DNA from: Bufo bufo
Taxonomy: Eukaryota; Chordata; Amphibia; Anura; Bufonidae
Direction: 5' to 3'
Assembly (NCBI RefSeq): GCF_905171765.1
Contig: NC_053392.1
Coordinates: 33,763,748 to 33,827,747 of the forward strand
DNA: 64,000 nucleotides
Shown here: positions 1 to 12,800 of the stretch, piece by piece
Layout of the letters: every line of letters starts with the position of its first letter
Position numbering within the stretch: the stretch's first letter is position 1
Position numbers and translations under genes: made by a program
The notes under the pieces: model-generated
Told to the model about the DNA's origin: nothing
Seen by the model: the letters and a program-made list of their open reading frames with translations, nothing else
Databases searched by the model: none

Positions 1-816
1 GGGCGTCACCTCCGGATCCGTATATTACTACAGGGGACGTCACCTCCGGATCCGTATATTACTACAGGGGACGTCACCTCCGGATCCGTATATTACTACA
101 GGGGACGTCAGCTCCGGATCCGTATATTACTACAGGGGGCGTCACCTCCGGATCCGTATATTACTACAGGGGACGTCACCTCCGGATCCGTATATTACTA
201 CAGGGGGCGTCACCTCCGGATCCGTATATTACTACAGGGGGCGTCACCTCCGGATCCGTATATTACTACAGGGGGCGTCACCTCCGGATCCGTATATTAC
301 TACAGGGGGCGTCACCTCCGGATCCGTATATTACTACAGGGGACGTCACCTCCGGATCCGTATATTACTACAGGGGACGTCACCTCCGGATCCGTATATT
401 ACTACAGGGGACGTCACCTCCGGATCCGTATATTACTACAGGGGACGTCACCTCCGGATCCGTATATTACTACAGGGGACGTCACCTCCGGCTCCGTATA
501 TTACTACAGGGGACGTCACCTCCGGATCCGTATATTACTACAGGGGACGTCACCTCCGGCTCCGTATATTACTACAGGGGACGTCACCTCCGGATCCGTA
601 TATTACTACAGGGGACGTCACCTCCGGATCCGTATATTACTACAGGGGACGTCACCTCCGGATCCGTATATTACTACAGGGGACGTCACCTCCGGATCTG
701 TATATTACTATAGGGGGCGTCACCTCCGGATCCGTATATTACTACAGGGGACGTCACCTCCGGATCCGTATATTACTACAGGGGACGTCACCTCCGGATC
801 CGTATATTACTACAGG
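1..816. repeat. 34-bp minisatellite (about 24 copies)
   Basis: About 24 head-to-tail copies of a 34-bp unit containing GACGTCACCTCCGGATCCG followed by TATATTACTACAGG. Copies are nearly identical; the main variants are ggac/gggc and gga/ggc. The array is cut by the window's left edge. It lies in rab10 intron 1. Each unit carries GACGTCA, one base short of a full CRE/ATF palindrome. No coding potential. Confidence 0.97.
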
Positions 817-824
817 TTATGGAT

Positions 825-877
825 CAGCAACCTTCGGCTCTCCAGCTGCTGTGAAACTACAACTCCCAGTATGCCCA
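825..877 (+). repeat. Fragment of a dispersed element with a ZNF143-like motif
   Basis: The sequence CAACCTTCGGCTCTCCAGC followed by ACTACAACTCCCAGTATGCC (856..875) resembles the arms of the inverted-repeat element at 53743..53955, so it is a dispersed-repeat fragment. The 20-mer matches the ZNF143/STAF SBS consensus (ACTACAAYTCCCAGNRTGC). Whether it is bound is unknown. Confidence 0.55.
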
Positions 878-1054
878 CTGTGCGGCTGTTAACGCTCGCA
901 GTGCCGGAGGTGGCAGACTCCTGCTATAGGTGATGTCCCCATTACTACACCTCCCACTACACACTGTGGCTCCAGGGTTACAGAGTTGTCTGAGATATTG
1001 TCAGGTTCCTGGGGCCCCTGGGTCACTATGTCTGGCTCTTAGGTCTCGGTGTTA

Positions 1055-1416
1055 GGCTACTTTCACACTCGCGTTTGGTGCGTATCCGTCACGGATCTGC
1101 AAAAACGGATCCGTTACAATAATAGAACCGCATGCATCCGTCATGAATGGATCCGGATGTATTATCTGTAACATAGCCAGGACGGATCCGTTTCCTATTG
1201 TGTCAGAAAACGGATCCATCCCGTCTCGCGCCGCATCCCAGGACGGATAGAAAAACGCTGCAGGCTCCGGAGCGGAGACTGATCGGAGGCAAACGGATGC
1301 ATTCTGAGCGGATCCTTCTCCATTCAGAATCCATTAGGGCAAAACTGATCCGTTTAGTACCGCTGAGCCCTGAACGGATCGCAAACGGAAACCAAAACGC
1401 CAGTGTGAAAGTCGCC
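1055..1416. mobile_element. PIF/Harbinger-type MITE, 362 bp
   Basis: The left end reads GGCTACTTTCACACTCGCG and the right end, read inward on the other strand, GGCGACTTTCACACTGGCG. Both ends are flanked by the trinucleotide TTA (1052..1054 and 1417..1419). A 3-bp TTA/TWA target duplication plus GG-starting inverted termini is typical of PIF/Harbinger elements. The interior holds no transposase and is full of ACGGATCCG-like blocks, so this is a nonautonomous copy. Open frames across it (for example 1198..1677) have no other support. Confidence 0.72.
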
Positions 1417-1457
1417 TTAGACACGTGGGGTCTGTCTGTATATAGGACCGCCTATAG

Positions 1458-3179
1458 CAGTGGTGGCCCCGGGGCCCTGTATAAATACAGACTGCTGGCT
1501 CAGTGTAGGACAGCACAAGCCGCAGAATTACTGCTACGAGGGGGCCCTGTACACATGGAGGTGGGGTCTATCAGTAGGACAGGCCTCACAGTTACTAGTG
1601 TGGCCCTAGGGGCCCTGTATACATGGAGGTGGGGTCTATCAGTAGGACAGGCCTCACAGTTACTAGTGTGGCCCTAGGGGCCCTGTATACATGGAGGTGG
1701 GGTCTATCAGTAGGACAGGCCTCACAGTTACTAGTGTGGCCCTAGGGGCCCTGTATACATGGAGGTGGGGTCTATCAGTAGGACAGGCCTCAGTTACCAG
1801 TGTGGCCCCGGGGGCCCTGTATACATGGAGGTGGGGTCTATCTGTAAGACAGGCCTCAGTTAGCAGTGTGGCCCTTGGAGGCCCTGTATACATGTAGGTG
1901 GGGTCTATCTGTAGGACAGGCCTCAGTTACCAGTGTGGCCCCGGGGGCCCTGTATACATGGAGGTGGGGTCTATCTGTAAGACAGGCCTCAGTTAGCAGT
2001 GTGGCCCTTGGAGGCCCTGTATACATGTAGGTGGGGTCTATCTGTAGGACAGGCCCCACAGTTAGTAGTGTGGCCCGGGGGCCCAGTATACATGTAGGTG
2101 GGGGTCTATCTGTAGGACAGGCCTCACTGACATCAGTGTGGCCCTTGGGGGCCCTGTAAACATGTAGGTGGGGCCTATGAGTACGACAGGCCACAGAGGT
2201 AGTAGTGTGGCCCTAAAGGGCCCTGTATACATGGAGGTGGGGTCTATGAGTACGACAGGCCTCACAGTTAGCAGAGTGGCCCCGGGGGCCCTGTATACAT
2301 GGAGGTGGGGGCTATCTGTAGGACAGGCCTCACAGCTAGTAGTGTGGCCCCGGGGGCCCTGTATACATGGAGGTGGGGTCCATCTGTAGGACAGGCCTCA
2401 CAGTTAGTAGTGTGGCCCTTGGGGGCCCTGTATACATGGAGGTGGGGTCTATCTGTAGGACAGGCCCCACAGTTAGTAGTGTGGCCCGGGGGCCCAGTAT
2501 ACATGTAGGTGGGGGTCTATCTGTAGGACAGGCCTCACTGACATCAGTGTGGCCCTTGGGGGCCCTGTAAACATGTAGGTGGGGCCTATGAGTACGACAG
2601 GCCACAGAGGTAGTAGTGTGGCCCTAAAGGGCCCTGTATACATGGAGGTGGGGTCTATGAGTACGACAGGCCTCACAGTTAGCAGAGTGGCCCCGGGGGC
2701 CCTATATACATGTAGGTGGGGTCTATCTGTAGGACAGGCCTCACAGTTAGTAGTGTGGCCCCGGGGGCCCTGTATACATAGAGGTGGGGCCTATCAGTAG
2801 GACAGGCCTCACAGTTAGTAGTGTGGCCCCGGGGGCCCTGTATACATGGAGGTGGGGCCTATCTGTAGGACAGGCCTCACAGTTAGCAGTGTGGCCCCGG
2901 GGGCCCTGTATACATGTAGGTGGGGCCTATGAGTACGACAGGCCTCGGAGGTCGTAGTGTGGCCCCGGGGGCCCTGTATACATGGAGGTGGGGGCTATCT
3001 GTAGGACAGGCCTCACTGGCAGCAGTGTGGCCCCGGGGGCCCTGTATACATGTAGGTGGGGCCTATCTGTAGGACAGGCCTCACAGTTAGCAGTGTGGCC
3101 CCGGGGGCCCTGTATACATGTAGGTGGGGTCTATGAGTACGACAGGCCTCGGAGGTCGTAGTGTGGCCCCGGGGGCCCC
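1458..3179. repeat. 68-bp minisatellite in rab10 intron 1
   Basis: About 24 units of 68 bp with the core GGGGCCCTGTATACATGGAG, then GTGGGGTCTATCTGTAGGAC and CAGTTAGCAGTGTGGCCC. The first one or two copies (from about 1458) are degenerate. A multi-unit block is duplicated: about 1890..1975 recurs, and 2051..2290 recurs near 2462..2700. The array stops about 3 bp from the splice donor of rab10 exon 1. Open frames on both strands simply translate the repeat. Confidence 0.96.
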
Positions 3180-3187
3180 TGACTCAC

Positions 3188-3314
3188 CGATGGTGGAGAT
3201 GAAGGTGGTGTTGAAGGCATCATCCGAGAAGCGGAAGAGGACGCAGGTCTTTCCCACCCCCGAGTCTCCTATGAGCAGCAGCTTGAAGAGCAGGTCGTAC
3301 GTCTTCTTCGCCAT
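3188..3314 (-). CDS. rab10: rab10 exon 1 (Ras-related GTPase Rab-10, N-terminal part)
   Basis: Rab10 is a small GTPase that directs exocytic and basolateral vesicle transport and GLUT4 trafficking. The exon starts at ATG (3312..3314) and encodes [20 protein letters not shown], then [20 protein letters not shown] and TI. This contains the P-loop GDSGVGKT (G1, residues 16 to 23) and the start of switch I with its Thr. [13 protein letters not shown] at the N-terminus separates Rab10 from Rab8 and Rab13 as I know those families. The exon is 127 bp and ends after the first base of a Gly codon at a good donor, G|GTGAGT (3182..3187), a phase-1 intron. All downstream exons (switch II, G3 to G5, C-terminal prenylation Cys) must lie left of position 1. 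Only the first 42 codons are seen, but the match is essentially exact, so identity is secure. Confidence 0.96.
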
Positions 3315-3622
3315 GGGCCCTGTGTCTCCTCCGGGGACCCCTCTCCTATCAGTCGCGGCCGCCGCTCGGCGGTCTCGTCATACACGGGCCCCTCCCCAGT
3401 ACCGGGCACACCCGCTGACAACAAGCCGCTCCGTATCGTGCTGCTGGCCGGGCTCTCCTCCTCCCTGTGTCTCTTCCCTTCTCCTGCAGACTCCTCCTCT
3501 AGGGCCTCGCCGGGACAAAATGGCGGCCCCTCCCCCCAATGCGCGCCCCCTGCCGCAGCAGCTCCCGGGGACCCGCCCGTCACGTGAGCGCGCACGCAAC
3601 TGTCAATGGGAGCGCGCATGCG
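3315..3622 (-). promoter_or_regulatory. rab10: rab10 CpG-island promoter and 5' UTR
   Basis: GC-rich, CpG-dense sequence directly upstream of the rab10 ATG with no TATA box, as expected for a housekeeping Rab gene. Three known promoter motifs are visible: a YY1-type AAAATGGCGGC at 3517..3527 (plus strand), an E-box/USF-type GTCACGTGA at 3579..3587, and an NRF1-type GCGCATGCG at 3614..3622. The transcription start probably lies between about 3500 and 3600, but it cannot be fixed from sequence. Beyond 3630 the sequence turns AT-rich abruptly. Open frames on both strands here are shadows of high GC. Confidence 0.8.
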
Positions 3623-3629
3623 TTTTACT

Positions 3630-3861
3630 TACACTTTTTTTTTAATTAACTTTATTGTATATAAAATAATAACACTAGCATGAACGAACTTTATTAAGCG
3701 AAGAATATAAAGACAATGAACAAACTCATGAAGCATGTACAAAAGAACGAACTTGTCAGATTTGCCCTCATTACAGTGCGGCAGTGACATCTGGTGTGTA
3801 AATGAGTGTCTAGGATCACATGCAGGCGGCTTGGGGGCCACTGGTTGGTTAACACTGAGCT
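3630..3861. other. AT-rich spacer upstream of rab10 promoter
   Basis: A short unique AT-rich stretch between the promoter and the 31-bp array. I see no gene, motif set or repeat in it; the 70-codon minus frame here has no support. Confidence 0.5.
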
Positions 3862-6800
3862 AATGCCTCATACCAGACTCCTGACAACACCTAATGCCTC
3901 AAACCAGACTCCCGACAACACCTAATACCTCAAACCAGACTCCCGACAACACCTAATACCGCAAACCAGACTCCCGACAACACCTAATACCTCAAACCAG
4001 ACTCCCGACAACACCTAATGCCTCATACCAGACTCCTGACAACACCTAATGCCTCAAACCAGACTCCCGACAACACCTAATGCCTCAAACCAGACTCCTG
4101 ACAACACCTAATACCTCAAACCAGACTCCCGACAACACCTAATACCTCAAACCAGACTCCCGACAACACCTAATGCCTCAAACCAGACTCCCGACAACAC
4201 CTAATGCCTCAAACCAGACTCCCGACAACACCTAATGCCTCATACCAGACTCCTGACAACACCTAATGCCTCAAACCAGACTCCCGACAACACCTAATGC
4301 CTCAAACCAGACTCCCGACAACACCTAATACCTCAAACCAGACTCCCGACAACACCTAATGCCTCATACCAGACTCCCGACAACACCTAATGCCTCAAAC
4401 CAGACTCCTGACACCTAATGCCTCAAACCAGACTCCTGACAACACCTAATGCCTCAAACCAGACTCCCGACAACACCTAATGCCTCATACCAGACTCCCG
4501 ACAACACCTAATGCCTCAAACCAGACTCCTGACACCTAATACCTCAAACCAGACTCCTGACAACACCTAATGCCTCAAACCAGACTCCCGACAACACCTA
4601 ATGCCTCAAACCAGACTCCTGACAACACCTAATACCTCAAACCAGACTCTCGACAACACCTAATGCCTCATACCAGACTCCTGACAACACCTAATGCCTC
4701 ATACCAGACTCCTGACACCTAATGCCTCAAACCAGACTCCCGACAACAGCTAATACCTCAAACCAGACTCCCGACAACACCTAATGCCTCAAACCAGACT
4801 CCCGACAACACCTAATGCCTCAAACCAGACTCCCGACAACAGCTAATACCTCAAACCAGACTCCCGACAACACCTAATGCCTCAAACCAGACTCCCGACA
4901 ACACCTAATGCCTCATACCAGACTCCTGACAACACCTAATGCCTCATACCAGACTCCTGACAACACCTAATGCCTCATACCAGACTCCCGACAACACCTA
5001 ATGCCTCATACCAGACTCCTGACAACACCTAATGCCTCATACCAGACTCCTGACAACACCTAATGCCTCATAACCGGCTCCCGACAACACCTAATGCCTC
5101 AAACCAGACTCCCGACAACACCTAATGCCTCAAACCAGACTCCCGACAACACCTAATGCCTCAAACCAGACTCCTGACAACACCTAATGCCTCAAACCAG
5201 ACTCCCGACAACACCTAATGCCTCAAACCAGACTCCCGACAACACCTAATACCTCAAACCAGACTCCCGACAACACCTAATGCCTCATACCAGACTCCTG
5301 ACAACACCTAATGCCTCAAACCAGACTCCCGACAACACCTAATGCCTCAAACCAGACTCCCGACAACACCTAATGCCTCATACCAGACTCCCGACAACAC
5401 CTAATGCCTCAAACCAGACTCCTGACAACACCTAATGCCTCATACCAGACTCCTGACACCTAATGCCTCAAACCAGACTCCCGACAACACCTAATACCTC
5501 AAAACAGACTCCTGACAACACCTAATACCTCAAACCAGACTCCCGACAACACCTAATACCTCAAACCAGACTCCTGACACCTAATGCCTCATACCAGACT
5601 CCTGACACCTAATGCCTCAAACCAGACTCCCGACAACACCTAATGCCTCAAACCAGACTCCTGACATCTAATGCCTCAAACCAGACTCCCGACAACACCT
5701 AATGCCTCAAACCAGACTCCCGACAACACCTAATACCTCAAACCAGACTCCCGACAACACCTAATGCCTCATACCAGACTCCTGACAACACCTAATGCCT
5801 CAAACCAGACTCCCGACAACACCTAATGCCTCAAACCAGACTCCCGACAACACCTAATACCTCAAACCAGACTCCCGACAACACCTAATACCTCAAACCA
5901 GACTCCCGACAACACCTAATACCTCAAACCAGACTCCCTACAACACCTAATGCCTCAAACCAGACTCCCGACAACACCTAATGCCTCATACCAGACTCCC
6001 GACAACACCTAATGCCTCAAACCAGACTCCTGACAACACCTAATGCCTCATACCAGACTCCTGACACCTAATGCCTCAAACCAGACTCCTGACAACACCT
6101 AATACCTCAAACCAGACTCCTGACAACACCTAATACCTCAAACCAGACTCCCGACAACACCTAATACCTCAAACCAGACTCCCGACAACACCTAATACCT
6201 CAAACCAGACTCCTGACATCTAATGCCTCATACCAGACTCCCGACAACACCTAATGCCTCAAACCAGACTCCCGACAACACCTAATACCTCAAACCAGAC
6301 TCCCGACAACACCTAATACCTCAAACCAGACTCCTGACAACACCTAATACCTCAAACCAGACTCCTGACATCTAATGCCTCATACCAGACTCCCGACAAC
6401 ACCTAATGCCTCATACCAGACTCCCGACAACACCTAATGCCTCAAACCAGACTCCTGACAACACCTAATGCCTCATACCAGACTCCTGACACCTAATGCC
6501 TCAAACCAGACTCCTGACAACACCTAATGCCTCATACCAGACTCCTGACACCTAATACCTCAAACCAGACTCCTGACAACACCTAATACCTCAAACCAGA
6601 CTCCCGACAACACCTAATACCTCAAACCAGACTCCCGACAACACCTAATACCTCAAACCAGACTCCTGACATCTAATGCCTCATACCAGACTCCCGACAA
6701 CACCTAATGCCTCAAACCAGACTCCCGACAACACCTAATACCTCAAACCAGACTCCTGACAACACCTAATGCCTCATACCAGACTCCCGACAACACCTAA

Positions 6801-9800
6801 TGCCTCAAACCAGACTCCCGACAACACCTAATGCCTCAAACCAGACTCCCGACAACACCTAATGCCTCAAACCAGACTCCCGACAACACCTAATACCTCA
6901 AACCAGACTCCCGACAACACCTAATGCCTCATACCAGACTCCCGACAACACCTAATGCCTCATACCAGACTCCTGACAACACCTAATACCTCAAACCAGA
7001 CTCCCGACAACACCTAATGCCTCATACCAGACTCCCGACAACACCTAATGCCTCATACCAGACTCCCGACAACACCTAATGCCTCAAACCAGACTCCCGA
7101 CAACACCTAATGCCTCATACCAGACTCCCGACAACACCTAATGCCTCATACCAGACTCCTGACACCTAATGCCTCATACCAGACTCCCGACAACACCTAA
7201 TGCCTCAAACCAGACTCCTGACACCTAATGCCTCATACCAGACTCCCGACAACACCTAATGCCTCATACCAGACTCCCGACAACACCTAATGCCTCATAC
7301 CAGACTCCTGACAACACCTAATGCCTCATACCAGACTCCTGACACCTAATGCCTCATACCAGACTCCCGACAACACCTAATGCCTCAAACCAGACTCCTG
7401 ACACCTAATGCCTCATACCAGACTCCCGACAACACCTAATGCCTCATACCAGACTCCCGACAACACCTAATGCCTCATACCAGACTCCTGACACCTAATG
7501 CCTCATACCAGACTCCCGACAACACCTAATGCCTCATACCAGACTCCCGACAACACCTAATGCCTCATACCAGACTCCTGACAACACCTAATGCCTCATA
7601 CCAGACTCCTGACAACACCTAATGCCTCATAACCGGCTCCCGACAACACCTAATGCCTCAAACCAGACTCCCGACAACACCTAATGCCTCATACGAGACT
7701 CCCGACAACACCTAATGCCTCATACCAGACTCCCGACAACACCTAATGCCTCAAACCAGACTCCTGACAACACCTAATGCCTCAAACCAGACTCCCGACA
7801 ACACCTAATGCCTCATACCAGACTCCCGACAACACCTAATGCCTCATACCAGACTCCTGACACCTAATGCCTCATACCAGACTCCCGACAACACCTAATG
7901 CCTCATACCAGACTCCTGACACCTAATGCCTCATACCAGACTCCCGACAACACCTAATGCCTCATACCAGACTCCCGACAACACCTAATGCCTCATACCA
8001 GACTCCCGACAACACCTAATGCCTCAAACCAGACTCCTGACAACACCTAATGCCTCATACCAGACTCCTGACAACACCTAATGCCTCATAACCGGCTCCC
8101 GACAACACCTAATGCCTCAAACCAGACTCCCGACAACACCTAATGCCTCAAACCAGACTCCCGACAACACCTAATGCCTCAAACCAGACTCCCGACAACA
8201 CCTAATGCCTCAAACCAGACTCCCGACAACACCTAATGCCTCAAACCAGACTCCCGACAACACCTAATACCTCAAACCAGACTCCCGACAACACCTAATG
8301 CCTCATACCAGACTCCTGACAACACCTAATGCCTCAAACCAGACTCCCGACAACACCTAATGCCTCAAACCAGACTCCCGACAACACCTAATACCTCAAA
8401 CCAGACTCCCGACAACACCTAATGCCTCAAACCAGACTCCCGACAACACCTAATGCCTCATACCAGACTCCTGACAACACCTAATGCCTCATACCAGACT
8501 CCTGACACCTAATGCCTCAAACCAGACTCCTGACAACACCTAATACCTCAAACCAGACTCCTGACAACACCTAATACCTCAAACCAGACTCCCGACAACA
8601 CCTAATACCTCAAACCAGACTCCCGACAACACCTAATACCTCAAACCAGACTCCTGACATCTAATGCCTCATACCAGACTCCCGACAACACCTAATGCCT
8701 CAAACCAGACTCCCGACAACACCTAATACCTCAAACCAGACTCCTGACAACACCTAATGCCTCATACCAGACTCCCGACAACACCTAATGCCTCAAACCA
8801 GACTCCCGACAACACCTAATGCCTCAAACCAGACTCCCGACAACACCTAATGCCTCAAAACAGACTCCCGACAACACCTAATACCTCAAACCAGACTCCC
8901 GACAACACCTAATGCCTCATACCAGACTCCCGACAACACCTAATGCCTCATACCAGACTCCTGACAACACCTAATACCTCAAACCAGACTCCCGACAACA
9001 CCTAATGCCTCATACCAGACTCCCGACAACACCTAATGCCTCATACCAGACTCCCGACAACACCTAATGCCTCAAACCAGACTCCCGACAACACCTAATG
9101 CCTCATACCAGACTCCCGACAACACCTAATGCCTCATACCAGACTCCTGACACCTAATGCCTCATACCAGACTCCCGACAACACCTAATGCCTCAAACCA
9201 GACTCCTGACACCTAATGCCTCATACCAGACTCCCGACAACACCTAATGCCTCATACCAGACTCCCGACAACACCTAATGCCTCATACCAGACTCCTGAC
9301 AACACCTAATGCCTCATACCAGACTCCCGACAACACCTAATGCCTCATACCAGACTCCCGACAACACCTAATGCCTCATACCAGACTCCCGACAACACCT
9401 AATGCCTCATACCAGACTCCTGACACCTAATGCCTCATACCAGACTCCCGACAACACCTAATGCCTCAAACCAGACTCCTGACACCTAATGCCTCATACC
9501 AGACTCCCGACAACACCTAATGCCTCATACCAGACTCCCGACAACACCTAATGCCTCATACCAGACTCCTGACAACACCTAATGCCTCATACCAGACTCC
9601 TGACAACACCTAATGCCTCATACCAGACTCCTGACACCTAATGCCTCATACCAGACTCCCGACAACACCTAATGCCTCATACCAGACTCCTGACACCTAA
9701 TGCCTCATACCAGACTCCCGACAACACCTAATGCCTCATACCAGACTCCTGACAACACCTAATGCCTCATACCAGACTCCTGACACCTAATGCCTCATAC

Positions 9801-12800
9801 CAGACTCCCGACAACACCTAATGCCTCATACCAGACTCCTGACACCTAATGCCTCATACCAGACTCCCGACAACACCTAATGCCTCATACCAGACTCCCG
9901 ACAACACCTAATGCCTCATACCAGACTCCCGACAACACCTAATGCCTCATACCAGACTCCTGACACCTAATGCCTCATACCAGACTCCCGACAACACCTA
10001 ATGCCTCAAACCAGACTCCCGACAACACCTAATGCCTCATACCAGACTCCCGACAACACCTAATGCCTCATACCAGACTCCTGACACCTAATGCCTCATA
10101 CCAGACTCCCGACAACACCTAATGCCTCAAACCAGACTCCTGACACCTAATGCCTCATACCAGACTCCCGACAACACCTAATGCCTCATACCAGACTCCC
10201 GACAACACCTAATGCCTCATACCAGACTCCCGACAACACCTAATGCCTCATACCAGACTCCTGACAACACCTAATGCCTCATACCAGACTCCTGACACCT
10301 AATGCCTCATACCAGACTCCCGACAACACCTAATGCCTCATACCAGACTCCTGACACCTAATGCCTCATACCAGACTCCCGACAACACCTAATGCCTCAT
10401 ACCAGACTCCTGACACCTAATGCCTCATACCAGACTCCCGACAACACCTAATGCCTCATACCAGACTCCCGACAACACCTAATGCCTCATACCAGACTCC
10501 CGACAACACCTAATGCCTCATACCAGACTCCTGACAACACCTAATGCCTCATACCAGACTCCTGACAACACCTAATGCCTCATAACCGGCTCCCGACAAC
10601 ACCTAATGCCTCAAACCAGACTCCCGACAACACCTAATGCCTCAAACCAGACTCCCGACAACACCTAATGCCTCAAACCAGACTCCTGACAACACCTAAT
10701 GCCTCAAACCAGACTCCCGACAACACCTAATGCCTCAAACCAGACTCCCGACAACACCTAATACCTCAAACCAGACTCCCGACAACACCTAATGCCTCAT
10801 ACCAGACTCCTGACAACACCTAATGCCTCAAACCAGACTCCCGACAACACCTAATGCCTCAAACCAGACTCCCGACAACACCTAATACCTCAAACCAGAC
10901 TCCCGACAACACCTAATGCCTCAAACCAGACTCCCGACAACACCTAATGCCTCATACCAGACTCCTGACAACACCTAATGCCTCATACCAGACTCCTGAC
11001 ACCTAATGCCTCAAACCAGACTCCTGACAACACCTAATACCTCAAACCAGACTCCTGACAACACCTAATGCCTCAAACCAGACTCCCGACAACACCTAAT
11101 ACCTCAAACCAGACTCCCGACAACACCTAATACCTCAAACCAGACTCCTGACATCTAATGCCTCATACCAGACTCCCGACAACACCTAATGCCTCAAACC
11201 AGACTCCCGACAACACCTAATACCTCAAACCAGACTCCTGACAACACCTAATGCCTCATACCAGACTCCCGACAACACCTAATGCCTCAAACCAGACTCC
11301 CGACAACACCTAATGCCTCAAACCAGACTCCCGACAACACCTAATGCCTCAAAACAGACTCCCGACAACACCTAATACCTCAAACCAGACTCCCGACAAC
11401 ACCTAATGCCTCATACCAGACTCCCGACAACACCTAATGCCTCATACCAGACTCCTGACAACACCTAATACCTCAAACCAGACTCCCGACAACACCTAAT
11501 GCCTCATACCAGACTCCCGACAACACCTAATGCCTCATACCAGACTCCCGACAACACCTAATGCCTCAAACCAGACTCCCGACAACACCTAATGCCTCAT
11601 ACCAGACTCCCGACAACACCTAATGCCTCATACCAGACTCCTGACACCTAATGCCTCATACCAGACTCCCGACAACACCTAATGCCTCAAACCAGACTCC
11701 TGACACCTAATGCCTCATACCAGACTCCCGACAACACCTAATGCCTCATACCAGACTCCCGACAACACCTAATGCCTCATACCAGACTCCTGACAACACC
11801 TAATGCCTCATACCAGACTCCTGACAACACCTAATGCCTCATACCAGACTCCTGACACCTAATGCCTCATACCAGACTCCCGACAACACCTAATGCCTCA
11901 TACCAGACTCCTGACACCTAATGCCTCATACCAGACTCCCGACAACACCTAATGCCTCAAACCAGACTCCTGACACCTAATGCCTCATACCAGACTCCCG
12001 ACAACACCTAATGCCTCATACCAGACTCCTGACAACACCTAATGCCTCATACCAGACTCCCGACAACACCTAATGCCTCATACCAGACTCCTGACACCTA
12101 ATGCCTCATACCAGACTCCCGACAACACCTAATGCCTCATACCAGACTCCCGACAACACCTAATGCCTCATACCAGACTCCTGACAACACCTAATGCCTC
12201 ATACCAGACTCCTGACAACACCTAATGCCTCATAACCGGCTCCCGACAACACCTAATGCCTCAAACCAGACTCCCGACAACACCTAATGCCTCATACGAG
12301 ACTCCCGACAACACCTAATGCCTCATACCAGACTCCCGACAACACCTAATGCCTCAAACCAGACTCCTGACAACACCTAATGCCTCAAACCAGACTCCCG
12401 ACAACACCTAATGCCTCATACCAGACTCCCGACAACACCTAATGCCTCATACCAGACTCCTGACACCTAATGCCTCATACCAGACTCCCGACAACACCTA
12501 ATGCCTCATACCAGACTCCTGACACCTAATGCCTCATACCAGACTCCCGACAACACCTAATGCCTCATACCAGACTCCCGACAACACCTAATGCCTCATA
12601 CCAGACTCCTGACAACACCTAATGCCTCATACCAGACTCCTGACAACACCTAATGCCTCATAACCGGCTCCCGACAACACCTAATGCCTCAAACCAGACT
12701 CCCGACAACACCTAATGCCTCATACCAGACTCCCGACAACACCTAATGCCTCATACCAGACTCCCGACAACACCTAATGCCTCATATCAGACTCCTGACA

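Noticed and set aside
1052..1419. Possible link between the Harbinger MITE interior and the 34-bp array (shared GGATCCG words)
   Set aside because: The shared word is too short and simple to show common origin.
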